In this document: positions 1-10,476 of the stretch, piece by piece
Layout: every line of letters starts with the position of its first letter
How positions within the stretch are numbered: the stretch's first letter is position 1
The notes under the pieces: model-generated
The model's input: the letters and a program-made list of their open reading frames with translations, nothing else
Told to the model about the DNA's origin: nothing
Database searches by the model: none
Translations under genes and position numbers: made by a program
Source of the DNA: Funneliformis mosseae
Lineage: Eukaryota > Glomeromycota > Glomeromycetes > Glomerales > Glomeraceae
DNA: 19,160 nt
Assembly (NCBI GenBank): GCA_910592005.1
Contig: CAJVPP010001571.1
Coordinates: 1-19,160 of the forward strand
Direction: 5' to 3'

Positions 1-1556
1 TTGAGCTTTTAGCAACTTTTTAACGTCGTTTATTAGGTTTCTTCCATCGAATCCTTCAAATAATCAATTTGTAACAACTGATAGTTTAATTCCTCTCGTT
101 CTATGATAAGTTAATATCCTAACGGAATTGTTGAAATAATTTTACAATCGTTGAATAGACATATAATCAATAGGAGAATTTCTGTCCATTTTACGCAAAG
201 ATTGGTCGATCATCTGACTAACGTGATTTTTAATACAACAAAATATAAAAATCTACCACTATAGGATTCGAGATTATAAAATATAAAAAAAATTTGGTTT
301 ATTGCTATAATCTTTTATTTTCGTTTCATCCTTATGAAAAGGTATATTTAACGATAATTGGTGAAACTTAAAACTATCTCATTTTATTACATATGACATG
401 ATTTTTAGAAATAATACATTTTATTCTTCAAATGGATAAAAACAAGTGATCTTTGAAAACCAATGGAATATCTGATACAGCCTTTTATTGAACTATAAAT
501 ATCATTGTAAATAAAAAAAATCTAAAATAATAACAATTTCATTAAAAAAATTAAAGAAATAATGTTTATTTTATAATTTTTTCGTAGAACAAAATATTTT
601 TGAACTAGCATAATAGTAAATTATTACACATGCAATAAAAATCTATATCATTCATAACATAAAGAAGTTAACAAATATTTGAATCATAATCTGTGACTAT
701 TAATGGATGATTTAAATTATCAACGTTGATTGTGGGGATTCATTTGGATGGTGCCTAAGTTGATTATTGGTTCGTAAGAAATCTGTACGACTCGATATTT
801 TATCCAGAAATAAAATTCCATTCACTAGTGAGAGCTTCAAATCCAATGATTTATTGCATATTTAGATAAAATGCTTTACACTTATGCATTATTATTATTT
901 GGTAAATGAATTATTTAACACATAAATATATGATGTGATCTTATTATCGAAACCAAAGCCAAAGATCAAAAAAGATTATTAAAGTCATAAGAAAATTCTA
1001 ATAGATATTCAATATCCAACATCTGGATACACATACATTTTGATAAAACATTTAAAAATTATAATACTACAAACCCATATTGACTATTATATTTATATTT
1101 CTTACACAAATAAGAAATTTGTATGAAATATACTAAAACTATGAGCATGGTTTTTTTTGGAATTACAAACATTATACGGACGTTGTCTTTCAAATTTTAT
1201 CAACACGAACTAGAAATGCGAGAATTCGGGTGTTTACTAAAGACAAAATAGCTGTATAAAACATGGCCATCTTTACCCAATTAAACAATGGAAATTAGAA
1301 CTTTTCGATTATGAAAATTGTCTTCAGCTTAATTTTTTTTTGAAAATTATGGAATTTTAAGGAAAATTCTTAAAAGAAAATTGATAATAGAAATTTCATT
1401 TCATTGTTACAATTTACTGTTTCTCTTTTATTGAAATGGTATAAATTAATCATGCAAAGAACAAATCAATAATAACAAACTAAATTAATTTTAAACAAGA
1501 TCTTTTTCAGGTCACCATGATTAAAATTATAACAACCAAGAAAACCACATCAACTT
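1..1556. other. Gene-free AT-rich stretch
   Basis: I found no reading frame with coding character and no RNA gene here. A possible polyadenylation signal for the minus-strand gene starting at 2269 lies at 1427-1432 (AATAAA on the minus strand), about 125 bases past that gene's stop codon. Confidence 0.6.
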
Positions 1557-2269
1557 TCAAATAGAGGTAGGAGGCGGCCAGAGACGTACGGTTGTGATCT
1601 TTAGTTTCAGCCATTGTACTCCTACATCTTCAGAGATGCTCGCATTTCCAAATGTTACATATTCATCAAGTTCTGCGCGCTCCCAAGTAGTAGACTTTTC
1701 TGTAATTGTTCGCTCAGTAGTACCTTCCATACTCGAAGCGTTTAAATCAACACTCTTTTTCCATTCGTATTTCCAGAGGGTATTTGTGAACCCACAGGTG
1801 ACGGGTTCGACTTGTTTCTTACATAGTTTGCATATGCTGAGATGAGGTTCCGTAGGAAACTTGTAAGTACCGTAACCAAAATGGCGAACGATTTGAAGTT
1901 GATTGTAAGCTTTGCAAGATGTGTTCTTGCAGTATCCTTTAAAAGAGAGAATGTTAATGATATGAGCTCGTATCAAATTAGTTTTCAACAATATTTACCT
2001 TCGAGATTGAGGCCATGTGTTGTTTTCCTCAAATTTAGCCCTTTATTAGAAATACCTCTTGCAAACTTTCTTTTCATTACAAGACTTTTGTCAAAATTAA
2101 AATCAAATGGAGAATTCGTAGGATTTGGAGAACTTGTAGAAGAACTTGGAGAACTTGGAGAACCTGGAGAACCTGGTGAACTTGGATAACTTGAAAAAGA
2201 CAAATGACTAAATTGACTTATAGAACTTAAAGAGAAATTAGGACTTGATGGGCCTGATGAATTATCCAT
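1557..2269 (-). CDS. Cysteine-rich small protein with Pro/Ser-rich N-terminus (two exons)
   Basis: Two exons, 2269-1999 and 1936-1557, joined over a 62-base GT-AG intron (1998-1937), give 216 residues. The splice turns the codon into Gly91 and restores the expected LNLE-G-YCKN junction, which supports the model. Residues 1 to about 60 are low-complexity Ser/Pro (SSPGSPGSPSSPSS), probably disordered. From about residue 86 comes a compact cysteine-rich domain: C93, C98, then a CKLC pair (126, 129) and C138 in VTCGF, ending in VQWLKLKI near the C-terminus. I know this pattern from a large family in arbuscular mycorrhizal fungi, with relatives in protists; its function is unknown to me, and metal binding is an inference. 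The usual second Cys after CGF is Thr143 here. There is no signal peptide or membrane segment. A TATA-like box lies about 45 bases upstream of the start. Confidence 0.8.
2126..2192 (-). repeat. 9-base tandem repeat within coding sequence
   Basis: On the plus strand, units close to GGAGAACTT / GGAGAACCT follow each other head to tail. On the coding strand they give the Ser-Pro-Gly/Ser-Pro run of the neighbouring protein. Copy number in such tracts commonly varies between strains. Confidence 0.75.
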
Positions 2270-2311
2270 CGTGATAAAGCGATAAAATTATTTCTGTGAA
2301 AAAAAAAAAAC

Positions 2312-2320
2312 TTTATATAT
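2312..2320 (-). promoter_or_regulatory. TATA-like box for the cysteine-rich protein gene
   Basis: The minus strand reads ATATATAAAG about 45 bases before the ATG at 2269. The spacing would give a very short leader. In DNA this AT-rich such matches arise easily, so this is tentative. Confidence 0.35.
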
Positions 2321-2323
2321 GCA

Positions 2324-2913
2324 TGTTTTAAACTGTACCAAAATAGGTTGTTTACTTTGTTAAGCCTAAGCGAAACCTTTGTAAGATTCTATATATAGGT
2401 CCCAATACTGATCACATTATTCTAAATTTGTTAGCATAAAGGCAATACTTAAAACAGATGCTGTGCGACGATCTCGTTATTTTCCGGGCAAATTTTGGAT
2501 TTATGATCGATAAACATCCAATTATCATAGCGTGTGATTTTTTATTTTATTTTTTTTCCGCAAAAACAATTTCTTTTGTTGTTAATAACCTATATTAGAC
2601 TTACTAATGCAAAAATAATAGTAGTAATAAATTCTTTTTTAAAAGGATTTATTTTTGCTCGATATTTTAGTTGCAATTTTTGATAAAGCTTGTGTTACCA
2701 CCTAATTTCAAGTTAAGTGGTAAGAATATAAAAACAATAGCAAAACGAAGTTTATTTATATAAAATTCTATCTTGAGATTCTTTTCTTAAAAGTATCAAT
2801 TATCAATTCGGATCTATTAATTATATGACGAAATGTTGAAACTAAGAGCACGTGATCTAGTTAGCATGAAAAAAAGCGATTTGCACAAAGTATTGATCTG
2901 CTGTAAAAGTTTC
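2324..2913. other. Intergenic region
   Basis: It separates divergently transcribed genes and probably holds both promoters. No coding exon is visible. A small hairpin at 2695-2723 is listed separately. Confidence 0.55.
2695..2723. repeat. Short hairpin
   Basis: Arms TTACCACCTAA (2695-2705) and TTAAGTGGTAA (2713-2723) pair over 10 of 11 positions around a 7-base loop. No function can be assigned; it may be a transposon end or chance. Confidence 0.45.
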
Positions 2914-2922
2914 TATATAAAA
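2914..2922 (+). promoter_or_regulatory. TATA-like box upstream of the decayed kinase gene
   Basis: TATATAAAA lies about 110 bases before the ATG at 3028. It is plausible by position, weak in AT-rich sequence. Confidence 0.3.
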
Positions 2923-2950
2923 AAAATACGGCTAACCAAATAAAGTTATT

Positions 2951-2977
2951 GAAACATTTAATGCATTAAATTGTTTC
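2951..2977. repeat. Near-perfect 27-base palindrome before a start codon
   Basis: GAAACA-TTTAATG is followed at once by CATTAAATTGTTTC; the arms pair completely apart from one extra base. It sits 50 bases upstream of the ATG at 3028, in the probable leader or core promoter. It could bind a dimeric regulator, form a hairpin in the leader, or be a remnant of a small inverted-repeat element. Confidence 0.5.
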
Positions 2978-3027
2978 AAATAATAATAAATATTGAGAAT
3001 TTTCAATTAATATCTTATTTTAACAAG

Positions 3028-5261
3028 ATGGAACTTACAAAAGCAATTAATAAAGATTCTTATCGACCCAACACCAAAATTAAAATCTAGCCCTGTGCCG
3101 ATTTTGTTCATTCCCTTTGATATAAATGAAATCAAATGCAAAAATTGTGGATTTGAATATTCTTATATAATCTGTGGTTATCAAAAATATTGTAAAAATT
3201 GCTTAACTTGGTATACTAAGAATTTATCCGATAATCAAATATACCTGGACGTACATATAGGTACAAATAATACTCCATGTGGTGAACATGAACCAAGAAA
3301 TTCAGATTTTCATACACAAAATATTCAAGAATGGTGCGTTATCTGTTCAGAAATTTTATATTTTAGACAAATTAAACATTCATATGGTTTATTACGTTCG
3401 TATAATATTTTTATATGCATCTTCAAAAGATATTTGGAAATTGTCAATTATGTGGAAAATACTTTTCTTTTTATGATAATAGTTATTATAGTTAAATATG
3501 TTCAAATTGTTATTTGATTTCTTCCGGGCGGATATGTTCATTCATTTTAAAAGTTCCTATTCCAATTCTTTATTTACCATGGTGGGGTACTATTGAAAAT
3601 TGTATAGCTTGCAAAAAAAATCTAAAAACTGAAGCAGATTGTCAAAAGTGGTGTTCGAATTGTACCATCATATATACTGGATGTAGATATTGCTCAACGA
3701 CAAATATTATTCTTGGAATGACAGATCATTTTCCATGCAAGAAATGCAATAGAAAATTAATAATTACTATTGATTTCACAAAATTTATCGTTATTAGTTT
3801 CTGTGGAAATAGTAATGTAGATGAATTTCTTTATCGCACTAGAATAAATAATATCCATCAATTTACATATTGCGTAAATACTGATAAAAGCATTGATGCG
3901 AATGAATATTACAAAAGTGAAGTAAAGTTTAATATAAATCCTCCAAAACCTATGATAGAATGGATTCCATATTCTCAACTTACAAATTTTAAAAAAATAG
4001 CAGAAGGAGGGTTTGGTATAGTATACAAAGCATTTAGATTAAATCCTGATAACAATCAGTATGAAATTGTTGCAATAAAAAGATTCTTAAATTCTCATAA
4101 TATCAGCAAGACTTTTTTAAATGAGGTAAGGTAATCCTTAATAATTATATAAATTACGTTTATTAATACTTGTCAAATTTTATTTAAATTATTTGCTATT
4201 TTGTAATTCAGTTAAAATCATTATATCAATGTAATAATACAGACAAGTGTATTATTAAATATCATGGAATTACGCAAGATCCAGATACAAAAGAATTCAT
4301 GCTAATAATGGAATATGCTTATAAAGGAGATTTGTATAATTATTTACAAAATAATTTTAGTTGTATTACATGGATCGAAAAATCAATTATTTTAGATAAC
4401 ATTCTACAAGGGTATTTATGTTCGTTATTACATTTGTTAGATTTAATAATTTAATAATTTTATTAATTCAATTCTATTTTTAACGTCCAGACTTCAAATT
4501 ATTCACGAGAATGATTTGATACATCGAGATTTAAATAGTGGAAATATATTATCATGTAAGAAATATCATTGGAATATTGGAGAACTAGGATTATCGCAAC
4601 CTGCAAATATTTCTTCTTCAAATAATGAAATATACGGAGTAATACCTTATATTGCACCTGAAATATTTAATGGAGCGAATTTTTCAAAAGAATCTGATAT
4701 TTATAGTTTGGGTATGATTATGTGGGAATTAACAACGGGTTTTAAACCTTTTGCTAATTATGAACATAATACTGACCTTATTTATGAAATCATTGATGGA
4801 AAGCGGCCTGAAATTACTGAGGATACTCCTATATGTTTTGCAAATTTGATGAAAAGATATTGGGATCCTGATCCTTTAAAAAGACCTTTAATAGAATAAT
4901 ATAGTCAATTGCGTCCTATAATACATGATATTAAGAAAATTAAGCAATTTCAACAATCCGAGGAAAAAAGGTTTGAATTAATTCAATCAATGAAATTGGG
5001 CCCTGAATTCAGTGATAAACCTCATCCAAAGGCAATTTTTACAAGTAGAGCTTTAAGATCTTTGATTTCTAAATCTTTATCTGTAAATTTATCATTACCT
5101 AATAAAAATCAAGGTACGTAATATATCGTTATTAATGTACGTTTAAAATGTATTGTTATTATTAATTAAAAATTTTGGTATATAAGATAATTAATTGCTT
5201 TTTAATTTAATTTTTAGAATATATTTCAAGAGAATATGAAATTGATATAAATAGCTTTTAA
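3028..5261 (+). pseudogene. Decayed zinc-ribbon/TKL-like protein kinase gene
   Basis: Four exons are recognisable: 3028-4125, 4212-4411, 4491-5113 and 5218-5261, with introns of 86, 79 and 104 bases. The first exon encodes several CxxC zinc-ribbon-like pairs (for example KCKNC, YCKNC, WCVIC, CQLC, WCSNC, PCKKC) and then the kinase N-lobe with glycine loop AEGGFGIVYKA and VAIK lysine. Later exons give HRDLNSGN, APE, DIYSLGMIMWE and KRP, and the family tail ending ISREYEIDINSF. Lesions: a one-base insertion near 3058-3064 (start frame runs to a TAG, while DPTPKLKSSPVPILF continues one frame over); a one-base loss near 3403-3415; TAA at 3493-3495; TAA at 4897-4899 inside the frame, after which the conserved tail resumes. 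The DFG-type motif reads GELG (Asp to Glu). It is a pseudogene, unless the breaks are assembly errors. AATAAA follows the stop at 5262-5267. Confidence 0.8.
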
Positions 5262-6600
5262 AATAAATAATTAAATTTTTAAAAGAAAACATATTTTATA
5301 AATTATACTTTATAAATTTTTAATTAATAATTAGACTAACTATATGTTAGCCATAAATACTTATAAAGATGAATATTAATATTGCGATTTAAAATATTAA
5401 ATAATTAAATGACAATATTTGTTTAATAGGAATTTTTTTAAAAGTATAAATATTAATTTATATTTAAAAATTTTTTTCAATATATTACTTCTTTATATTA
5501 ATACAAGATATATTTAAAAAAAAATTTAATTATAAAAAACTTTGAATCAAATAATTAAAAGTCTGGAAAATTCGAGTTTTCGAAAATGATCCGGGTGACT
5601 TATCGACAACAATTGATTTTTGAGAAGAAATATTTTGCATATGATATTTTGATGTCGAAAATTCATAATGCATATAATTTTAAGAAAAAATTTTCAGTTC
5701 AAATTAACTTCATCCTTTATCAAAGATTATAGCGGAATCTTAATTGATTATAAATCATAATTTTAAGTTGGTATTTATGCTTTTGTAGAAAATGAATAAT
5801 AAAATGTGAAAATAATTTTAACGTTATAAGATGTCATATTCCTCGTTATTTTGTAATTATCCCAGATGATTTCAAAATCCGGTTTCATATGATGAATCAC
5901 TATTCTCTATAGATTTATTCCTATTAAAAAATACAAATACCATACAAGATTAATCATTTCGTTAAATCGATTGAAACAAATTTTTTTTTTTTGTCTTATT
6001 TGCCGAAAAGTGGCACAGTATCCGGTAAAAAATAAATGGTTACATTTGCGATTAACTTTTTTTGTTTTTTGTTTTTTCCAATACCTGATATTATATTTTG
6101 TTGCGCACTTCGGGCGCCACATTATAAAAAAAAGTTGCATGAGTGAATAAATCTCCCTTCTTAAAATGAAATTTACACTCATATTATTTTCACAAGTGTA
6201 AATTTAGCTAAAGTATTTTTGTTAATATAAAAAATACATGAAATATAAATATATATTCGTAGTTATTATTGACTAACATTTTCTATATTATCTGATATTT
6301 TAAATATATTTTTTTAATTGAAATTTTAAAAATATACGATAAGTCAAAATAAAAGAACTTTATAAAACAAATAATTCTAGTGAATAGCATCAATTTTGCT
6401 TTTATATGCCAAGATGATTTGTAGTCCAAAAATATGTTCAGATTAGATTAACTTATTTTACGTTTCCCACAGATTACCTCTTTTCTATTGCAAAAGTCCC
6501 AAATGACCTTATGAGACTTAAGGAATTAATCCATAGATCAATTAAGTTGGTGCGTTACTATTGACAATGCATTTCACTGGCCTGACTTCCGAGGATTTGG
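5262..6600. other. Gene-free AT-rich stretch
   Basis: No supported exon. A patch of higher GC at about 6000-6125 (including GTGGCAC near 6010 and GGCGCCAC near 6113-6120) stands out from the surroundings but shows no gene or clear terminal repeats. Confidence 0.5.
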
Positions 6601-6658
6601 CAGGTGAATTTATTAGATGAGATAAATTGCCGGAACTGACTTGATTAATATATTCGCA

Positions 6659-6785
6659 TCACGTGAGCCAAATTTGCTAAGATGCGTGCCGTTGAAAATC
6701 AGGTGAAATTCGATTTGCCAAAGATTTGAAAATACTCACTCTCGCTCTTTCTCTGAAAGAGAAAGATATTCACCCGGTTATAAAA
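6659..6785 (+). promoter_or_regulatory. Promoter-like segment: E-box palindrome, hairpin, TATA box
   Basis: Three elements are stacked in a locally less AT-rich block. TCACGTGA (6659-6666) is a perfect palindrome with the CACGTG core bound by bHLH and bZIP regulators in fungi. TCTTTCTCT (6746-6754) and AGAGAAAGA (6758-6766) form a perfect 9-base stem with a 3-base loop. TATAAAA (6779-6785) follows 12 bases later. The first downstream ATG is at 6879, a spacing that suits a polymerase II core promoter. Confidence 0.4.
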
Positions 6786-6878
6786 CCAACCATCTAGCCA
6801 AGTACTTACGAATACCAAATATTTGGAGATCAAAAGAAAAAAAATAATATTTCCGTTTTGATTTTAAACATCTAAAAA

Positions 6879-7157
6879 ATGAAAGTATCAATTAGTGATG
6901 GTAATCCCCTAGAATTTATGAAAGCGTTTTATTAGCATAATTTATTATTATTTATGTAGGGTATACTCGATCTTTCGTTTGATGATATTGTCGATGGATG
7001 TAATGGTAGGTTTGAAATTTTATTACAAGTATCTTGATTGATTTAAGCAGAACAGATAAAAGGATCAACTGATGAAACTTACCTCCTTTTTTTATGTTTT
7101 GTAGAGATAGTGCCGTGTCTTGGAATCGGCAAGTATGATTGTATCATGAAAATCTGA
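6879..7157 (+). CDS. Tentative small multi-exon gene of unknown function
   Basis: Downstream of the promoter-like block are segments with intron-like borders. A central exon 6960-7005 (after ...TTATGTAG, before GTAGGT) and a third segment from 7105 (after TTTTGTAG) join in one frame to read ILDLSFDDIVDGCN then EIVPCLGIGKYDC, ending at TGA 7155-7157. The first exon is uncertain. Splicing at 6885 (ATGAAA|GTATCA) or starting at ATG 6898-6900 directly before GTAATC both keep frame, giving about 33-34 residues; splicing from ATG 6879 at 6901 does not. Further pieces may exist: an open stretch at 7172-7291 and an exon-like segment 7490-7547 between TTTCAG and CAG|GTAAG. I recognise no family. It could be a short peptide gene, part of a larger gene, or a noncoding transcript. 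Confidence 0.25.
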
Positions 7158-7899
7158 TCCCGATCATTTAAGTATCCTGTGATGATCCAGACCATAATCC
7201 CACTTTGGAAAATAATTTTCGTGCAGTACGAATTATTTCTTTATTAAATTTCGCAATAAACGTTGCATATATCATGATAAAATTAACATAATCTATCGCC
7301 ACCAGGAGCGTATGATCGTCATATAAAAAGACAAAAAAAAATAAAAAAAATTAGATAGTACACACTTTTTGAAAACGTTAATTTATTAATTTAAATTTTA
7401 CATACGTTCAAAAAACCAGACCATATGAGTTTTGTAAGCTTAATGTTTTCTATACAAATAATTAATTTATTTTGTACGAATGATTTCAGTATGCATCTGT
7501 ATGAAACTTGTGCAATTTTATTTCATTGGGCTTGGCGATTTATTCAGGTAAGAATTAAATATGGAAGCTTCTAAGAAATAATTTAATTATAAAAATGCAA
7601 TAATAATTATTATTTGTCACCTTATAAGTTTTTGATACGAAATGAAGAGAGGAACTTTCAATTGTATTTATATTATCATTAAAATTTTTGATACTTAGAG
7701 ACGCAAAATTAAAATTTGAACTTTGGATTATTTAAATGAGGATTGAATTCCATCAAACATTTTTTTTTATTATTCATTAAGAAGAATTTTGATTATTTTA
7801 AATATGAATTTAAAGAATATATTTGATTATTGGGAATGGTTTGGGGTATCAATTTTTTTTTTAATAAATAAAGAAACTGCGCCTCGCGGATAATTAGCT

Positions 7900-7943
7900 A
7901 ACGCAAAATTTTAGATCCCGAAATTTAACTCAAATTTTGCGTT
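7900..7943. repeat. Inverted repeat with perfect 12-base arms
   Basis: AACGCAAAATTT at 7900-7911 is repeated inverted as AAATTTTGCGTT at 7932-7943, with a 20-base loop. It may be the end of a small nonautonomous element; no target duplication is evident. Confidence 0.5.
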
Positions 7944-8067
7944 TGGATATCTGATAAACTCACAATATTACAACCGAAAAATTATTTATAAAAAATTCTT
8001 ATATTGTATATGTTATAAAATTACATTTGATGTAGAAAAATATGGATAATTTAAGATGATTTTATGC

Positions 8068-8073
8068 TTTATT
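8068..8073 (-). terminator. Candidate polyadenylation signal AATAAA
   Basis: The minus strand reads AATAAA about 55 bases after the stop codon of the monooxygenase gene, a typical distance. AT-rich context limits its weight. Confidence 0.35.
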
Positions 8074-8127
8074 CAATCAACTATTTGAATCGTAACAACA
8101 AATAAATTAATGATATTTTCAACAAAT

Positions 8128-9663
8128 TTACTTGGCATAATAAAGGTTCATAAAAATATTCAAAGCTTTAAAAATACTATTTCTACAAATAAGGCCAAAA
8201 TATCCAACAGGAGATGATATTCTAAGTGCGTTGGACCTAGATTTTAACACATCAGCGGACGTGCGTTTTAGCATTTCCTTTTCATATTCTTGGATACAGG
8301 AAATATAATTTTCCGAAGAATAATTAATTAATGCCTGAGAGAGAACATAAGCATCTTCAATTGCATTGTTGGTTCCTAATCCAAGCACAGGGCTCATTGC
8401 GTGAGCAGCATCTCCCAATAAAGTTACTCGGCTACTTTTCCAAGAATTAACGGACAATGGATCAACATCTCGCAATTTTCTTCGTGTGACTGGATTATAG
8501 GTTTTAAAAGGATATTTTTCTGGATCATTTGGATCAGTTTTAGGAACCAAATCCCATAACTCTAATAAAACGTCAGTCATTTCGCAATCCGGCCTAAATT
8601 TTCGAATTAGTTGCTTAACGTGTTTAATTACTGATGTAGGATCATTATCATCAACATGTTTTCCATCTGATTCTTTGGTATCTATTTTGGAGGGATATGC
8701 GTAAGAAATTGTTACTCTGTAATGAGGTTCATTGAAATCATCCTTGTTCTTGTAATTTGGATCTTGTTCAATTGGAACCAATCGAAATACATTAAACGTC
8801 CAATCGCCATGTATTCCAAGAGATTTTTGAAATAGACCGTCTCCATGAGTTTTCATTAACCTGTCAACAAGACTTTTTTTCACAGGAATATCCGAGCTAA
8901 TATACGTAACACCATAATCGAATATTTGTAATTCCGGTACCTTTTGCTTTCGAACTACAACAAAAAAAAACCAATTAAAAATATGTCAAGAAAAAAGAAG
9001 AAATTTATTTATTAGGTCAAATTTTAAATACCCGGAGAATTAATTCCATCTGCACCTATTAAAATGTCGCTTGACTCTCGTGAACCATCTTCAAAGATCG
9101 CCCAAACGGCATTTTCGGTTTCTTCAAATCCAATGCATTTTTTACCCCATTGAACTGGCACACCATCCAGCAATACGTCTCTTAGCCTATCACGGTAACC
9201 AATGATAGCACAAAATTCGTCAGTAATTTTCGACAGTTCATAAACTTCCTTAACTTGTTTAGTTGGAGGTCTAAACATAACATTTCCTTGATGATCGGCG
9301 ATTGTAATTCCGTGAAATTCAACATTTGGAATTGGATTTGGGATAGCTTTTGGAAGGTTTGAGGCGACTGAGGGTGGAATGCAGCTTAGAAGTGATCGAA
9401 CACCACGAGGGTTCAAGCCGATATTATAACCTTGCCATCGATCTATTTACATAACAATTCAAATGATCGCATGACAAGTTTTGAAAATAAAATCTAAAGA
9501 ATTTTCGAATTTTAAATATTTTACCTTTAGGGCTAGTTTCACGTTCAAAGATTTTTACATTAAATTCTTTCTTATCTTTATTTTTCATTAAAGCATGATA
9601 AAGAGAAAGTCCTCCTGGTCCTGCTCCAATAATAATAACCGTTGGAATTTTTCCTTGTTGCAT
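8128..9663 (-). CDS. FAD-dependent monooxygenase, class A flavoprotein (three exons)
   Basis: Exons 9663-9525, 9442-9032 and 8954-8128 with introns of 82 and 77 bases encode 458 residues with no disruption. Residues 9-18 form the Rossmann motif VIIIGAGPGG, and E40 in KIFERE is placed to bind the FAD ribose. DILIGADGINSP (172-183) is the DG motif of the aromatic hydroxylase superfamily. LLGDAAHAMSP (about 362-372) is the GD motif contacting the FAD ribityl and phosphate, followed by GLGTNNAIEDA. The family (PF01494-type, related to salicylate and 3-hydroxybenzoate hydroxylases and zeaxanthin epoxidase) uses NAD(P)H and oxygen to hydroxylate or epoxidise a substrate; the substrate cannot be told here. 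There is no signal peptide and no long C-terminal membrane segment, so a soluble enzyme is likely. The ATG at 9663 is chosen because the Rossmann strand begins at once. Intron 1 splits Asp47 and intron 2 splits Val184, both rejoining conserved sequence. Confidence 0.9.
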
Positions 9664-10476
9664 TTTATCCGTTAATTACTGAAATTACGTTTAAAAGGAG
9701 AATTGGAGTGGGTAACAAAGGATTTCGTGAATAAATTTATAATAAAAAATAAATAATGACACTAATAGATTATGCATAAAAATTTTTGCCGATATTTATC
9801 CGTTTATTTATTGAATTTCCGTGATTTATCCGATACATATCTTTTATGGCATAATTTATTGTAAATCACGATGACTCGAAAATATTATGAAGTGACTAAC
9901 TCTTTTTGATTTGATTAATCATAAATAAATGTTCGTCTAAAAGAATAATCAATTTTTTTTATGGTTGTTCAGCCTTAATTTAAAAAGGGTCACTATTATT
10001 TTGTTTACAAGCTATAAACTTTATTTTGAAATGTATTTTTTTTTTTTAATTTTAAAATTTTATTGAGAACGAATTATTTATAATTTAACAATTCTGTATA
10101 TTTAAGAACTGAAATTTAATTCCAAAATTGAAAATTGAATTTCACTTAACAGAGCCGTTACTAAATTTTGATTTAAAATCCCAATAACATAACAAAAGTT
10201 ATTAAAGTTATGAAATTTTGTAATGATTTTATTTTTTTGTATAGTTATGTTAAATTATGCTTATTCCCTTTTTTTTTAAAAAAAAAAAAAATTTGCAAAC
10301 TTTAATAATAAAAGTAATAAATATCCTAATAGTTATCGTAAATCAAATTTTAACATTTTTTTTTCTTTGACACATGGATAGAAGCATTAGTGAGATAGAA
10401 ATTTTGAAACAAAAAAATTGGATTTTTTATTTAATTTATTTCATTAATTTAATTTTTTATAATACATCATTATTTT
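9664..10476. other. Intergenic region upstream of the monooxygenase
   Basis: No exon is visible. An inverted repeat at 9769-9855 lies about 100 bases before the monooxygenase start. No clear TATA box was found for that gene. Long poly-A/T tracts (for example near 10260-10290) are present. Confidence 0.5.
9769..9855. repeat. Small foldback in the monooxygenase upstream region
   Basis: ATTATGCATAAAAA (9769-9782) pairs with TTTTATGGCATAAT (9842-9855), apart from one inserted G. The 87-base span also has two ATTTATCCG copies. It could be a tiny MITE remnant. Confidence 0.35.

Larger units (their letters stand above)
7158..8127. other. Intergenic region between a tentative gene and the monooxygenase 3' end
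   Basis: It holds the exon-like segment 7490-7547 mentioned with the preceding entry, an inverted repeat at 7900-7943 and a candidate polyadenylation signal for the minus-strand gene at 8068-8073. Nothing else can be supported. Confidence 0.45.

Noticed and set aside
1594..2189. Open frames on the plus strand over the cysteine-rich protein gene
   Set aside because: They lie opposite a well-supported minus-strand gene with a confirmed splice junction.
3757..3978. Minus-strand open frame inside the decayed kinase
   Set aside because: The plus strand here encodes recognisable family sequence running into the kinase N-lobe.
5907..6182. 91-codon open frame on the minus strand
   Set aside because: The peptide is Lys/Phe/Ile-rich by composition, with no motif, no promoter and no exon partners.
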